Assembly: GCA_017989775.1 (NCBI GenBank)
Contig: JAGNPF010000007.1
Coordinates: forward strand, 1 to 14,241
Direction: 5' to 3'
Source of the DNA: Flavobacterium sp.
GTDB taxonomy: Bacteria > Bacteroidota > Bacteroidia > Flavobacteriales > Flavobacteriaceae
DNA length: 14,241 bases
Position 1 is the stretch's first letter, and the number at the start of each line of letters is the position of its first letter. Below, piece after piece: positions 6,199 through 12,608 of the stretch. A program made the translations under genes and the position numbers. The notes beneath the pieces are model-generated. The model was not told the origin of the DNA, did not search any database, and saw only the letters and a list, made by a program, of their open reading frames with translations.

Positions 6199-6217
6199 TA
6201 CTTTGAATTACAAAGTA
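6199..6217. promoter_or_regulatory. Operator 2: second copy of the 19-bp inverted repeat
   Basis: TACTTTGAATTACAAAGTA has the same arms as operator 1 (TACTTTG / CAAAGTA) and differs only in the 5-bp centre. It is also followed by CTTT, so the 11 bases CAAAGTACTTT recur exactly. It lies 18 bp before the ATG of the three-helix membrane protein and just after the regulator gene. This suggests a second regulated promoter for the distal genes, including creD. Confidence 0.7.
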
Positions 6218-6235
6218 CTTTTTAAAATATAAATT

Positions 6236-6559
6236 ATGAAAACATCCACATTTGAACCACCTATCAATGGTAAATTTTCGACAGAATTGGCAATTATTTC
6301 CTTTGTGATAGGAACATTTTTATTAGTCCTCCAAAAAATGGCTCCAGACAATTTCAACATTTTATTCATTGGCCTTTTGTATGTTCTATTTGCCATTCTG
6401 GTCAATGGAATTATGTTTTTCAACCTCGCTTACCACTTCATCGTATTGCCCAAATATCGGGAATATATTGCCATTAAAATTTTGATTTTGTTAGCAAACA
6501 TTCCCGTTACCATCCTGTATATTCTAATCGTATTCAACATCAATCCTTTAAATTTTTAA
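6236..6559 (+). CDS. Three-helix membrane protein upstream of creD
   Basis: A 107-residue hydrophobic protein with segments at about 16-34, 42-66 and 78-102, separated by short loops (QKMAPDNFN, LPKYREYIAIK). No catalytic motifs or known family are apparent to me. It begins just after operator 2 and ends 2 bases before the creD start codon, so it must be co-transcribed and probably translationally coupled with creD. It may be a small partner subunit of CreD or of the six-helix protein encoded at the operon start; that is context only. Confidence 0.75.
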   Translation: MKTSTFEPPINGKFSTELAIISFVIGTFLLVLQKMAPDNFNILFIGLLYVLFAILVNGIMFFNLAYHFIVLPKYREYIAIKILILLANIPVTILYILIVFNINPLNF

Positions 6560-6561
6560 TC

Positions 6562-7926
6562 ATGGAAACACCCGAAAATCAAAATGTAATTTCTAATTTC
6601 ATTAAATCCAACACTGCCAAAATGATGATGGTTGGCATGCTAACCTTTGTTTTGCTTATTCCACTCGAATTCGTAAAAAACTTGATCAAAGAAAGGTCGC
6701 AACGACAAGAAGAAGTCATCGGCGAAATCAACGATAAATGGGGCGGAAACGTCTTTCTTTACGGCCCAATATTGAAAATCCCTTACACTTTTTATGAAGA
6801 AACACTTTCGATAAACGAAAAAACCAAAGAAACCGTAAAGCAAAGAAAAGCCCATACCAATTTTGCCTACTTTTTTCCGGAAGAACTCAAGGCAAAATCG
6901 AATGTAACCACTAAAGTCCTGAACAGAAACAATTATGAATCGGTGGTTTTCAGTTCCAAAATGAAGTTTGAAGGCAATTACATCCATCCGGATTTCAGCA
7001 GCAAAAACATTGCAAACGAAGATATCCAATGGGACAAAGCCACGATTTTGATACAAACCACCAATTTGAAAAGCATCAAGGACGAGGTGAAAATCAATTT
7101 TGGAAACACGAATTTGACCTTTGAACCCGTGTATAATTCCAACTCGAAAGAAACCACCGAAGCCTTGGAAACAGGGTATATCGATTTGGGCAAAATCCTG
7201 AATCAAGGAAAAACCGTCTTCCGTTTCGACATCACTTACAACGGAAGCCAACAATTAAAAATGGTTCCCATCGGGAAAACCACGCAGTTGAGCATGGAAT
7301 CCAATTGGGCTTCGCCAAGTTTTACCGGTAATTTCCTTCCGGATGACAAGACCAAACAAATCAGTGCCAATGGATTTGTGGCCAATTGGAAAATCCTGCA
7401 CATCAACAGGGCTTTTTCGCAACAAACTTTCGACAACTTGCCTGATTTGAGCCAATATGCTTTTGGCGTTGATTTCGTGATTCCCGTAAACCAATACCAG
7501 CAAAACGAACGCGCCTCGAAATACGGTTTCTTAGTGATTGGCTTGACCTTCCTGATTTTCTTCCTGATACAATCGATAAGCAAAATCAAGATTCACATCT
7601 TCCAATACACGATGATTGGACTGGCACTCATCATGTTTTACACCCTGCTGATTTCGATTACGGAACACAGCAGCTTCATGAAAGCCTACATCATTGCCGG
7701 AATTGCCGTAATCACGTTAATCTCGCTCTACTCGGTTTCCATTTTAAAAAACAGGAAGTTCCCGACGTTTATTGCGGCTTCGCTTGGCTCTTTATACACT
7801 TTCCTTTATGTAATTATCCAATTGGAAAACTACGCTTTACTAGTGGGAAGCATCGGATTGTTTGCCATTCTTGCCGCCGTGATGTATTTTTCCAGAAAGA
7901 TTGATTGGAGCAACGGCAATTCTTAG
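6562..7926 (+). CDS. creD: Inner-membrane protein CreD
   Basis: A 454-residue protein matching the length and plan of CreD (about 450 residues in E. coli). It has an N-terminal transmembrane helix (about 20-38) followed by a conserved charged segment (LIKERSQRQEEVIGEINDKWGG, then YGPILKIPY). A large periplasmic domain runs to about residue 318, and five closely spaced transmembrane helices fill about 320-447, ending in RKIDWSNGNS. Family hallmarks are RxxxxxEVxxEIxxxWG, the GPxLxxPY segment and YGFLVIGLTFLIFF. In E. coli CreD is the output gene of the CreBC two-component system and affects envelope integrity and colicin/beta-lactam responses; its molecular activity is unknown. Here no CreBC genes are seen, and control more likely comes from the small winged-helix protein in the same operon. 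Confidence 0.95.
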   Translation: METPENQNVISNFIKSNTAKMMMVGMLTFVLLIPLEFVKNLIKERSQRQEEVIGEINDKWGGNVFLYGPILKIPYTFYEETLSINEKTKETVKQRKAHTNFAYFFPEELKAKSNVTTKVLNRNNYESVVFSSKMKFEGNYIHPDFSSKNIANEDIQWDKATILIQTTNLKSIKDEVKINFGNTNLTFEPVYNSNSKETTEALETGYIDLGKILNQGKTVFRFDITYNGSQQLKMVPIGKTTQLSMESNWASPSFTGNFLPDDKTKQISANGFVANWKILHINRAFSQQTFDNLPDLSQYAFGVDFVIPVNQYQQNERASKYGFLVIGLTFLIFFLIQSISKIKIHIFQYTMIGLALIMFYTLLISITEHSSFMKAYIIAGIAVITLISLYSVSILKNRKFPTFIAASLGSLYTFLYVIIQLENYALLVGSIGLFAILAAVMYFSRKIDWSNGNS

Positions 7927-7946
7927 ATAATTTCGAAATCACAAAG

Positions 7947-7985
7947 AAGAACTCTAAACGGAATGGTTTGGAGTTCTTTTATATT
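7947..7985 (+). terminator. Terminator after creD
   Basis: AAGAACTC (7947-7954) pairs with GAGTTCTT (7971-7978), extended inward by T-G, three A-T and one C-G pair to a 6-base loop (7960-7965), giving 13 pairs. The stem is followed by TTATATT, a weak T-tract. It closes the operon. Confidence 0.75.
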
Positions 7986-8033
7986 GTTATAATTTAATAA
8001 AATAGACAAACAACTTATCCGCAAAAACTTAAA

Positions 8034-8747
8034 ATGAAAAAAATTACTATTATACTATTTCTAATATTATGTACATTAAATTCTTATTCCCAAAATTTAG
8101 AATATAGAAGTGTTTATTATTATTTTGATATAGTTGGAAAATTGGAACTTGAAGAATTAAAAAAAGAAGGAATAATAAATGACAGCCTAAAAGTTGTGGA
8201 AAAATATAAAAAAGTTGGAAAAGAAACCCTAAATAAAGAAGGTTTTGATAAATATGCAGATATAAAAGTAAAAATATTACAATCAATTTTTAAAGATTAT
8301 TTATTCCAACAATATATTGAATATAAAGATGATGTTTATGTGTTGTATTTTTCAATGGCAGGTTTTGACGATACCGAATGGCAAATACTAAAATGGAAAA
8401 AACAAGATTGGAACAAAAGTGATAAAATTGATTTAAGATTAGTCGAAGATTGTAAATTTAAATTTGAAGATAATATAAAAACAAAAGAATGTGATTTTAT
8501 ACCAATTGCTTTCAATTATGATGAAGGTCCAAAAAATCTTGATAATGTGAAAATATTTATAAAAAATGATTTTTTAGTTATGGAAAGAGGAAATTTATAC
8601 CACTCATTGTATGATTTGAAAAGTGAAAAAATAATTTTTAATGAAGAAAGTCCTTGGACAAGTTGCAAAGCAAAAAATAAAGAAGAAATGAATAAATGGA
8701 TTAAAGAAAATTTACACGACAAAATTGAGAAAATTATTAATAAGTAA
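8034..8747 (+). CDS. AT-rich secreted protein of unknown function
   Basis: A 237-residue protein with a clear Sec signal (MKKITIILFLILCTLNSYSQ, cleavage about residue 19-20). The mature chain is charged and lysine-rich, with tryptophan/aromatic patches (FDDTEWQILKWKKQDWNK) and a C-terminal helix (EEMNKWIKENLHDKIEKIINK). Two cysteines around DCKFKFEDNIKTKECDF could form a disulfide in the periplasm. I recognise no family. Base composition is strikingly AT-rich (about 20% G+C in 8101-8160, counted by eye), unlike the kdsA or pepT genes, which suggests an orphan or recently acquired gene. It follows the creD terminator; no clear TAnnTTTG promoter is visible, and no terminator separates it from hemG. 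Confidence 0.75.
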   Translation: MKKITIILFLILCTLNSYSQNLEYRSVYYYFDIVGKLELEELKKEGIINDSLKVVEKYKKVGKETLNKEGFDKYADIKVKILQSIFKDYLFQQYIEYKDDVYVLYFSMAGFDDTEWQILKWKKQDWNKSDKIDLRLVEDCKFKFEDNIKTKECDFIPIAFNYDEGPKNLDNVKIFIKNDFLVMERGNLYHSLYDLKSEKIIFNEESPWTSCKAKNKEEMNKWIKENLHDKIEKIINK

Positions 8748-8798
8748 ACTATTGAACGACAACATAAATCACAGGAAATTTGGATTTTGGGCTTAATT

Positions 8799-8828
8799 TT
8801 GAACACATATAAAAAAAAACTACTTTTA
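8799..8828 (+). promoter_or_regulatory. Probable hemG promoter
   Basis: TTG at 8799-8801, a 19-bp spacer and TACTTTTA at 8821-8828 fit TTG-N17-23-TAnnTTTG with one mismatch (final A for G). The leader would be about 45 nt. Confidence 0.45.
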
Positions 8829-8879
8829 TATCATCAATAAAACCGACTTATTACACAACCCCCTAAATCCTTTACCAAA

Positions 8880-9407
8880 ATGAACTCAAAAATCGGAATT
8901 CTATACTCGACAGTTGATGGACAAACCTTGAAAATCTGCAATGTGATCAAGGAAGTTTTGGTAGAAAAAGGCAACTCGGTCGAATTGTTCTCCATTGATG
9001 ATTTTGATGGGAAAATTGCTGATTTTGACAAGTTTATTATTGGTTCCAGCATTCGCTACGGCAAACACAATTCAAAAATAATCGACTTCATAAAAGAGCA
9101 CAAAAAAGAACTCGACAAAACCAAGAACTCCTTCTTTTCGGTCAATCTAGTGGCTCGAAAACCCGAAAGAGCCACTCCGGAAACCAATCCTTATTTTATC
9201 AAATTTCTTCAAACCATTGATTGGATACCCAACATATCTGCAGTTTTTGCGGGGAAACTCGATTATCAAAAATATCCTTTTACCGACAGATTAATGATTC
9301 AATTGATTATGTGGATGACCAACGGGCCAACAAATTCCAAGACAAATATCGAATATACGGATTGGGACAAAGTCAAGGAATTTGCAGTTTTGCTGAACAA
9401 TAGTTAA
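8880..9407 (+). CDS. hemG: Menaquinone-dependent protoporphyrinogen IX dehydrogenase (HemG)
   Basis: HemG oxidises protoporphyrinogen IX to protoporphyrin IX with FMN and passes the electrons to a quinone; it is the penultimate step of haem synthesis and acts at the inner membrane surface. The 175-residue protein matches E. coli HemG (181 residues) along its length: the FMN phosphate loop YSTVDGQT (9-16), FIIGSSIRYGKHNSKIIDFI (52-71), the signature SVNLVARKPERATPETNPY (87-105) including the long-chain-flavodoxin insertion, AGKLDYQKYPFTDRLMIQLIMWM (124-146) and YTDWDKVKEFA (159-169). This is the flavodoxin type, not the FAD-dependent HemY type that is usual for PPO in many phyla. It stands alone, with no other haem genes in the window. 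Confidence 0.93.
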   Translation: MNSKIGILYSTVDGQTLKICNVIKEVLVEKGNSVELFSIDDFDGKIADFDKFIIGSSIRYGKHNSKIIDFIKEHKKELDKTKNSFFSVNLVARKPERATPETNPYFIKFLQTIDWIPNISAVFAGKLDYQKYPFTDRLMIQLIMWMTNGPTNSKTNIEYTDWDKVKEFAVLLNNS

Positions 9408-9559
9408 CGTTTTACCGACTATTTTGTCTGTTTGTACTTTTTTTGTGAGTTTCTAAAAAATTATTCTTACTTTAGAAATCTATTACACATAGAAAATCCC
9501 CAAATCGATGGTGTAAGCTTTTATTTCTAAACAAATTTTGGTCTAAATTCATCGTCAAA

Positions 9560-10354
9560 ATGGGTAAAACTCTAAATTGGTACTTAAGAAGACATCCGCT
9601 ATTGTACAAAATTAGATACCAATTAGTGTCTAAAACCGTCTCATTAGAGACCATAGAAAACTTTTGCTATAATGATTTAAACCAAAAAACCAATATTCCA
9701 CCCCTATTTTCAGAAATCAACCATTTGATTTTCAGTAATGAAACCAAAGATTTAAGCGATTTTGAAAAAGCCGAAAAAATAGCCATCTGGCTCAAAAAAA
9801 ACGTCAAAGGAGGCCCGGGATTGGGAAAGTCGTCGGCTGTGGCTTTACAAAAAATGATCAATGGAGAAGGAGGAGTTTGCAGTGATTTTTCCCAGATTTA
9901 TTCCAATTTTTGCGTCATCAACGACATCAAGGTCAAAGAATGGGGTCTGAAGAATTTGTCCAATGATTCCAGCGTTTCCGGAGGACATTCGTTCAACGAA
10001 GTCTATTGCAAAGAACTACAAAAATGGATCATGATAGATGTGGCAAAATCCATCATTTTTTATAACGGGACTAAAGACGCTCCCCTGTCAACCCTTGAAT
10101 TCATTGCTTTTAAAAAACAAAAAAAGGAAATCAACATTGCATGTATTCAAGCAAACGGCTCCTTTGACGATGGCAACGCAAAGAAAATTTTCCTGTTTTC
10201 GAAATCCTTACCTTTCGTCATAACGAATTACAACAATAAAATTTATGATTATTTTCTGGAGAAATTGGATTTTTTCCCAGAGCCAGTTATCCATGGACTA
10301 CTGATTCTCATTGGGAAAAGTTATGCTTTTGGTTTTCCCGGGGAAGGAAAATAA
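9560..10354 (+). CDS. Transglutaminase-fold (papain-like) protein
   Basis: A 264-residue protein with a transglutaminase-like core at about 66-165. The triad is visible in the usual order: Cys107 in GEGGVCSDFSQIY, His143 in SGGHSFNEVYC and Asp160 in KWIMIDVAKS. The proteins of this fold cleave or transfer at peptide/amide bonds; bacterial members are often proteases or peptide cyclases, and the substrate here cannot be read. The N-terminus (MGKTLNWYLRRHPLLYKIRYQLV) is basic and not a typical Sec signal, so a cytoplasmic or membrane-associated place is likely. The C-terminal region (about 195-264) is hydrophobic in patches (PVIHGLLILIGKSYAFGFPG) and unrecognised. It lies between hemG and pepT, each apparently with its own promoter; no functional link is evident. 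Confidence 0.85.
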   Translation: MGKTLNWYLRRHPLLYKIRYQLVSKTVSLETIENFCYNDLNQKTNIPPLFSEINHLIFSNETKDLSDFEKAEKIAIWLKKNVKGGPGLGKSSAVALQKMINGEGGVCSDFSQIYSNFCVINDIKVKEWGLKNLSNDSSVSGGHSFNEVYCKELQKWIMIDVAKSIIFYNGTKDAPLSTLEFIAFKKQKKEINIACIQANGSFDDGNAKKIFLFSKSLPFVITNYNNKIYDYFLEKLDFFPEPVIHGLLILIGKSYAFGFPGEGK

Positions 10355-10491
10355 GAAAAAAACGGCACTAAAAAAGCAGCGTTCAACTTTCAAAAAAAAC
10401 AATATTATTCCTTTTGCCACCACTACTTCGTGTCAATAAAAATGCTTCATTAAAGTAACTCAAAGAAGCAATCAGCTCCTGAAAAATTGAT

Positions 10492-10499
10492 TACATTTG
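10492..10499 (+). promoter_or_regulatory. -7 element of the pepT promoter
   Basis: TACATTTG matches TAnnTTTG exactly and lies 17 bp before the pepT ATG, predicting a leader of about 10-12 nt. No TTG is seen at the -33 distance. Confidence 0.55.
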
Positions 10500-10516
10500 T
10501 ATAAAAAAATACAAAA

Positions 10517-11764
10517 ATGCAACATATCATAGACCGCTTCATAAGCTATGTCATTATAGACACCGAATCCGATTCCAGTTCAGAAACCACGCCAAGCACC
10601 AAAAAGCAATGGGACTTGGCCGACAAATTGGTCGAAGAACTGAAAAGCATTGGAATGCAGGACGTAACCATCGACAAAAATGCCTACATAATGGCCACAT
10701 TGCCCTCCAATGTCGATCACGAAGTACCCACCATAGGTTTTATTTCCCACTTTGACACTTCGCCTGATTTTAGCGGTGCCAATGTAAAACCACAAATTGT
10801 CACCAATTATGATGGAGGCGATATTGTGTTGAATGCCGAACAAAACATCGTTTTATCCCCGAAATATTTCAAGGATTTGTTGCAATACAAAGGACAAACC
10901 TTAATCACGACTGACGGAACCACGCTTCTTGGCGCCGACGACAAAGCCGGAATCACTGAAATCGTGAGTGCAATGGAATTCTTGATCAACAATCCCGAAA
11001 TCAAGCACGGAAAAATCAGGGTTGGTTTTACGCCAGACGAAGAAATTGGTCGTGGCGCACACCATTTCGATGTCGAAAAATTTGGTTGCGACTGGGCTTA
11101 CACCATGGATGGAAGCCAAGTGGGCGAACTGGAATACGAAAACTTCAATGCGGCCGGAGCCAAAATTACCTTCAAAGGAAAAAGTGTCCATCCGGGTTAT
11201 GCCAAAGGAAAAATGATTAATTCGATGCTTATCGCCAATGATTTCATCAATGAATTGCCCAAAGGTGAAACACCGCAGGAAACAAGAGGTTACGAAGGAT
11301 TTTTTCACGTACACCATCTCACGGGAAGTATTGAAGAAACCGTTTTGGAACTCATTATCCGCGACCACAACAAGAAAAAATTTGAAAAACGCAAAGAATT
11401 GATTGCCAAAATTGCCAAGAAAATCAATAAGAAATTTGCCAAGAAATTTGGGGAAGACATCGTCATTGCAGAGGTCAAAGACCAATATTACAATATGAAA
11501 GAAAAGGTTTTGCCCGTCAAACATATCGTGGACATTGCCGAACACGCCATGAAACTATTAAAAATAAAACCACTCATAAAACCCATTCGAGGCGGAACCG
11601 ATGGTTGCCAATTATCCTACAAAGGCTTGCCTTGTCCCAATATTTTTGCAGGCGGACACAACTTTCACGGAAAATACGAATATGTTCCTGCCGAAAGTAT
11701 GCAAAAAGCAGTTGATGTCATCGTAAAAATTGCCGAATTAACGGCCAATCCTGCTGCCAAATAA
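10517..11764 (+). CDS. pepT: Peptidase T (tripeptide aminopeptidase)
   Basis: PepT is a cytoplasmic two-zinc aminopeptidase of the M20 family that removes the N-terminal residue from tripeptides. The 415-residue length matches the family (about 410). The metal and catalytic residues are all present: His78 and Asp80 in [11 protein letters not shown], Asp141 in LLGADDKAG, the catalytic Glu175 and ligand Glu176 in [15 protein letters not shown], Asp198 in TMDGS, His223 in SVHPGYAKG (dimerisation/lid domain) and His381 in [14 protein letters not shown]. The segment between residues 285 and 320 is unusually lysine-rich ([17 protein letters not shown]), as in other Bacteroidota homologues I recall. 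It has its own promoter and a strong terminator, so it is a single-gene unit recycling peptides. Confidence 0.97.
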   Translation: MQHIIDRFISYVIIDTESDSSSETTPSTKKQWDLADKLVEELKSIGMQDVTIDKNAYIMATLPSNVDHEVPTIGFISHFDTSPDFSGANVKPQIVTNYDGGDIVLNAEQNIVLSPKYFKDLLQYKGQTLITTDGTTLLGADDKAGITEIVSAMEFLINNPEIKHGKIRVGFTPDEEIGRGAHHFDVEKFGCDWAYTMDGSQVGELEYENFNAAGAKITFKGKSVHPGYAKGKMINSMLIANDFINELPKGETPQETRGYEGFFHVHHLTGSIEETVLELIIRDHNKKKFEKRKELIAKIAKKINKKFAKKFGEDIVIAEVKDQYYNMKEKVLPVKHIVDIAEHAMKLLKIKPLIKPIRGGTDGCQLSYKGLPCPNIFAGGHNFHGKYEYVPAESMQKAVDVIVKIAELTANPAAK

Positions 11765-11790
11765 ATTGTTGAATAGCCAACAGTATAATT

Positions 11791-11818
11791 AAAAACCATC
11801 TTTCGATGGTTTTTTTTT
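11791..11818 (+). terminator. Terminator after pepT
   Basis: AAAAACCATC (11791-11800) and GATGGTTTTT (11805-11814) form a perfect 10-bp stem with a TTTC loop, and the T run continues to 11818. The A-run on the other side could also allow termination in the reverse direction. Confidence 0.9.
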
Positions 11819-11845
11819 GTGATTTCTTATGGCAAAACCTTAACA

Positions 11846-11874
11846 TTGACTAGTTGTTTTATTGATTATATTTG
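11846..11874 (+). promoter_or_regulatory. Consensus promoter for the lysine-rich protein gene
   Basis: TTG at 11846-11848, an 18-bp spacer and TATATTTG at 11867-11874 match TTG-N17-23-TAnnTTTG. The leader is about 50-55 nt, A/T-rich and without a Shine-Dalgarno sequence. It is among the best promoter matches in the window. Confidence 0.75.
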
Positions 11875-11934
11875 ATAAAAATTTAATAACAATTAATTTA
11901 CATTTAACTAATCCTTTAATAAAAACATAGAATT

Positions 11935-12357
11935 ATGGAAGAAAATAACGAGGAATTTGCAAATGAAGCTATTCCAGAAACACCCGAGGTAGTTGCCTCT
12001 CCAAAAACCAGAAAACCCAGGGCGCGCAAATCAACTGAAGCAGTAATTGAACAAGCTATTGAAATTCCGGTGGCAGAAGAAAATCAAGAAGAACCTTTTT
12101 TGGAAGAACTTGATCCCCTGATAGAATTAGAACCCAAAAAAGACAAGAAGAAGAAAAAAAACAAAAAGAAGGAAAAAGAAAAAAAGAAAGCCAAAAAAGC
12201 TAAAGAAAAAGCCAAGGCCAAAGCCAAAAAGGCGAAAAAAGCAAAAAAAGAAAAAGCAAAAAAGGCTAAATTGAAAGCCAAAGCCAAAGAAAAAAAGGCC
12301 AAAGCTAAAGCCAAAAAAGCAAAGAAAAACAAAAAGAACAAAAGCAAGAAAAAATAA
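11935..12357 (+). CDS. Acidic/lysine-alanine-rich protein with histone H1-like tail
   Basis: A 140-residue protein with two opposite halves. Residues 1-68 are acidic and proline-containing (EENNEEFANEAIPETPE; EENQEEPFLEELDPLIELEP) with one basic island, KTRKPRARK (24-32), which looks like an AT-hook-type minor-groove binder. Residues 68-140 are almost entirely Lys and Ala with a few Glu and Asn, in repeats of KAKAKAKKAKKAKK, like the tails of eukaryotic histone H1 and of bacterial H1-like proteins. It should bind nucleic acid without sequence specificity and be intrinsically disordered; a nucleoid or RNA role is inference. The A-rich repeat (GCCAAAGCCAAAAAA units) could be slippage-prone. A consensus promoter precedes it and paired hairpins follow, suggesting good expression. 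I do not recognise a named gene. Confidence 0.8.
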   Translation: MEENNEEFANEAIPETPEVVASPKTRKPRARKSTEAVIEQAIEIPVAEENQEEPFLEELDPLIELEPKKDKKKKKNKKKEKEKKKAKKAKEKAKAKAKKAKKAKKEKAKKAKLKAKAKEKKAKAKAKKAKKNKKNKSKKK

Positions 12358-12420
12358 AAAAACTCCTTTGATGGAGGTTTATAAAAAGTCCCAACTCTAC
12401 AATGAATTGGGACTTTTTAT
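12358..12420 (+). terminator. Tandem hairpins after the lysine-rich gene
   Basis: An imperfect hairpin (AACTCC … GGAGGTT with one bulge, 12361-12379) directly follows the stop codon. The second hairpin is perfect: 14 bp, ATAAAAAGTCCCAA (12381-12394) against TTGGGACTTTTTAT (12407-12420), with a 12-base loop. The A and T runs on the two sides would allow termination in both directions. Confidence 0.8.
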
Positions 12421-12553
12421 CGTAATATCCAGAAGTGTTTATTGATTTATAAATACCTAAATACCTGAAAATTTTCAACTTGTTGCTGCTCCCTGACAAT
12501 GTATTTACACGATAAACAAATTATCGCAAACTGTTAAAAAAAATTAATTTTAA

Positions 12554-12587
12554 TATCGGATAGAATAAAATTTAAATATATCCGATA
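12554..12587. promoter_or_regulatory. Inverted repeat operator candidate ahead of the Fic gene
   Basis: TATCGGATA (12554-12562) and TATCCGATA (12579-12587) are perfect 9-bp inverted arms separated by 16 bp. The right arm ends 7 bp before the -7 element TATATTTG, so a bound protein would block the promoter. The Fic protein encoded next has a C-terminal helix-turn-helix and is the obvious candidate binder. Confidence 0.65.
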
Positions 12588-12593
12588 ATTTTG

Positions 12594-12601
12594 TATATTT
12601 G
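12594..12601 (+). promoter_or_regulatory. -7 element of the Fic gene promoter
   Basis: TATATTTG fits TAnnTTTG exactly and ends 8 bp before the ATG at 12609. Transcription would start about 4-7 bases later, at or just before the start codon, giving a nearly leaderless mRNA. This also rules out the in-frame TTG at 12591 as the start. Confidence 0.6.
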
Positions 12602-12608
12602 TGGGGTT

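Noticed and set aside
6640..7254. 204-codon open frame on the - strand
   Set aside because: It is fully antisense to creD, whose product is unmistakable, and the reverse product has no recognisable features.
10355..10516. Possible small gene or RNA between the transglutaminase gene and pepT
   Set aside because: No open frame with a start and no stable hairpin were seen; only the pepT -7 element is supported.
12084..12347. Phe/Leu/Ala-rich open frame on the - strand that looks like a membrane protein
   Set aside because: It is the mirror of the Lys/Ala codons (TTT/CTT/GGC) of the lysine-rich gene; promoter and terminators belong to the + strand gene.
12591..12608. TTG start six codons upstream of the Fic gene's ATG
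   Set aside because: It overlaps the -7 element, so it would lie upstream of the transcription start.
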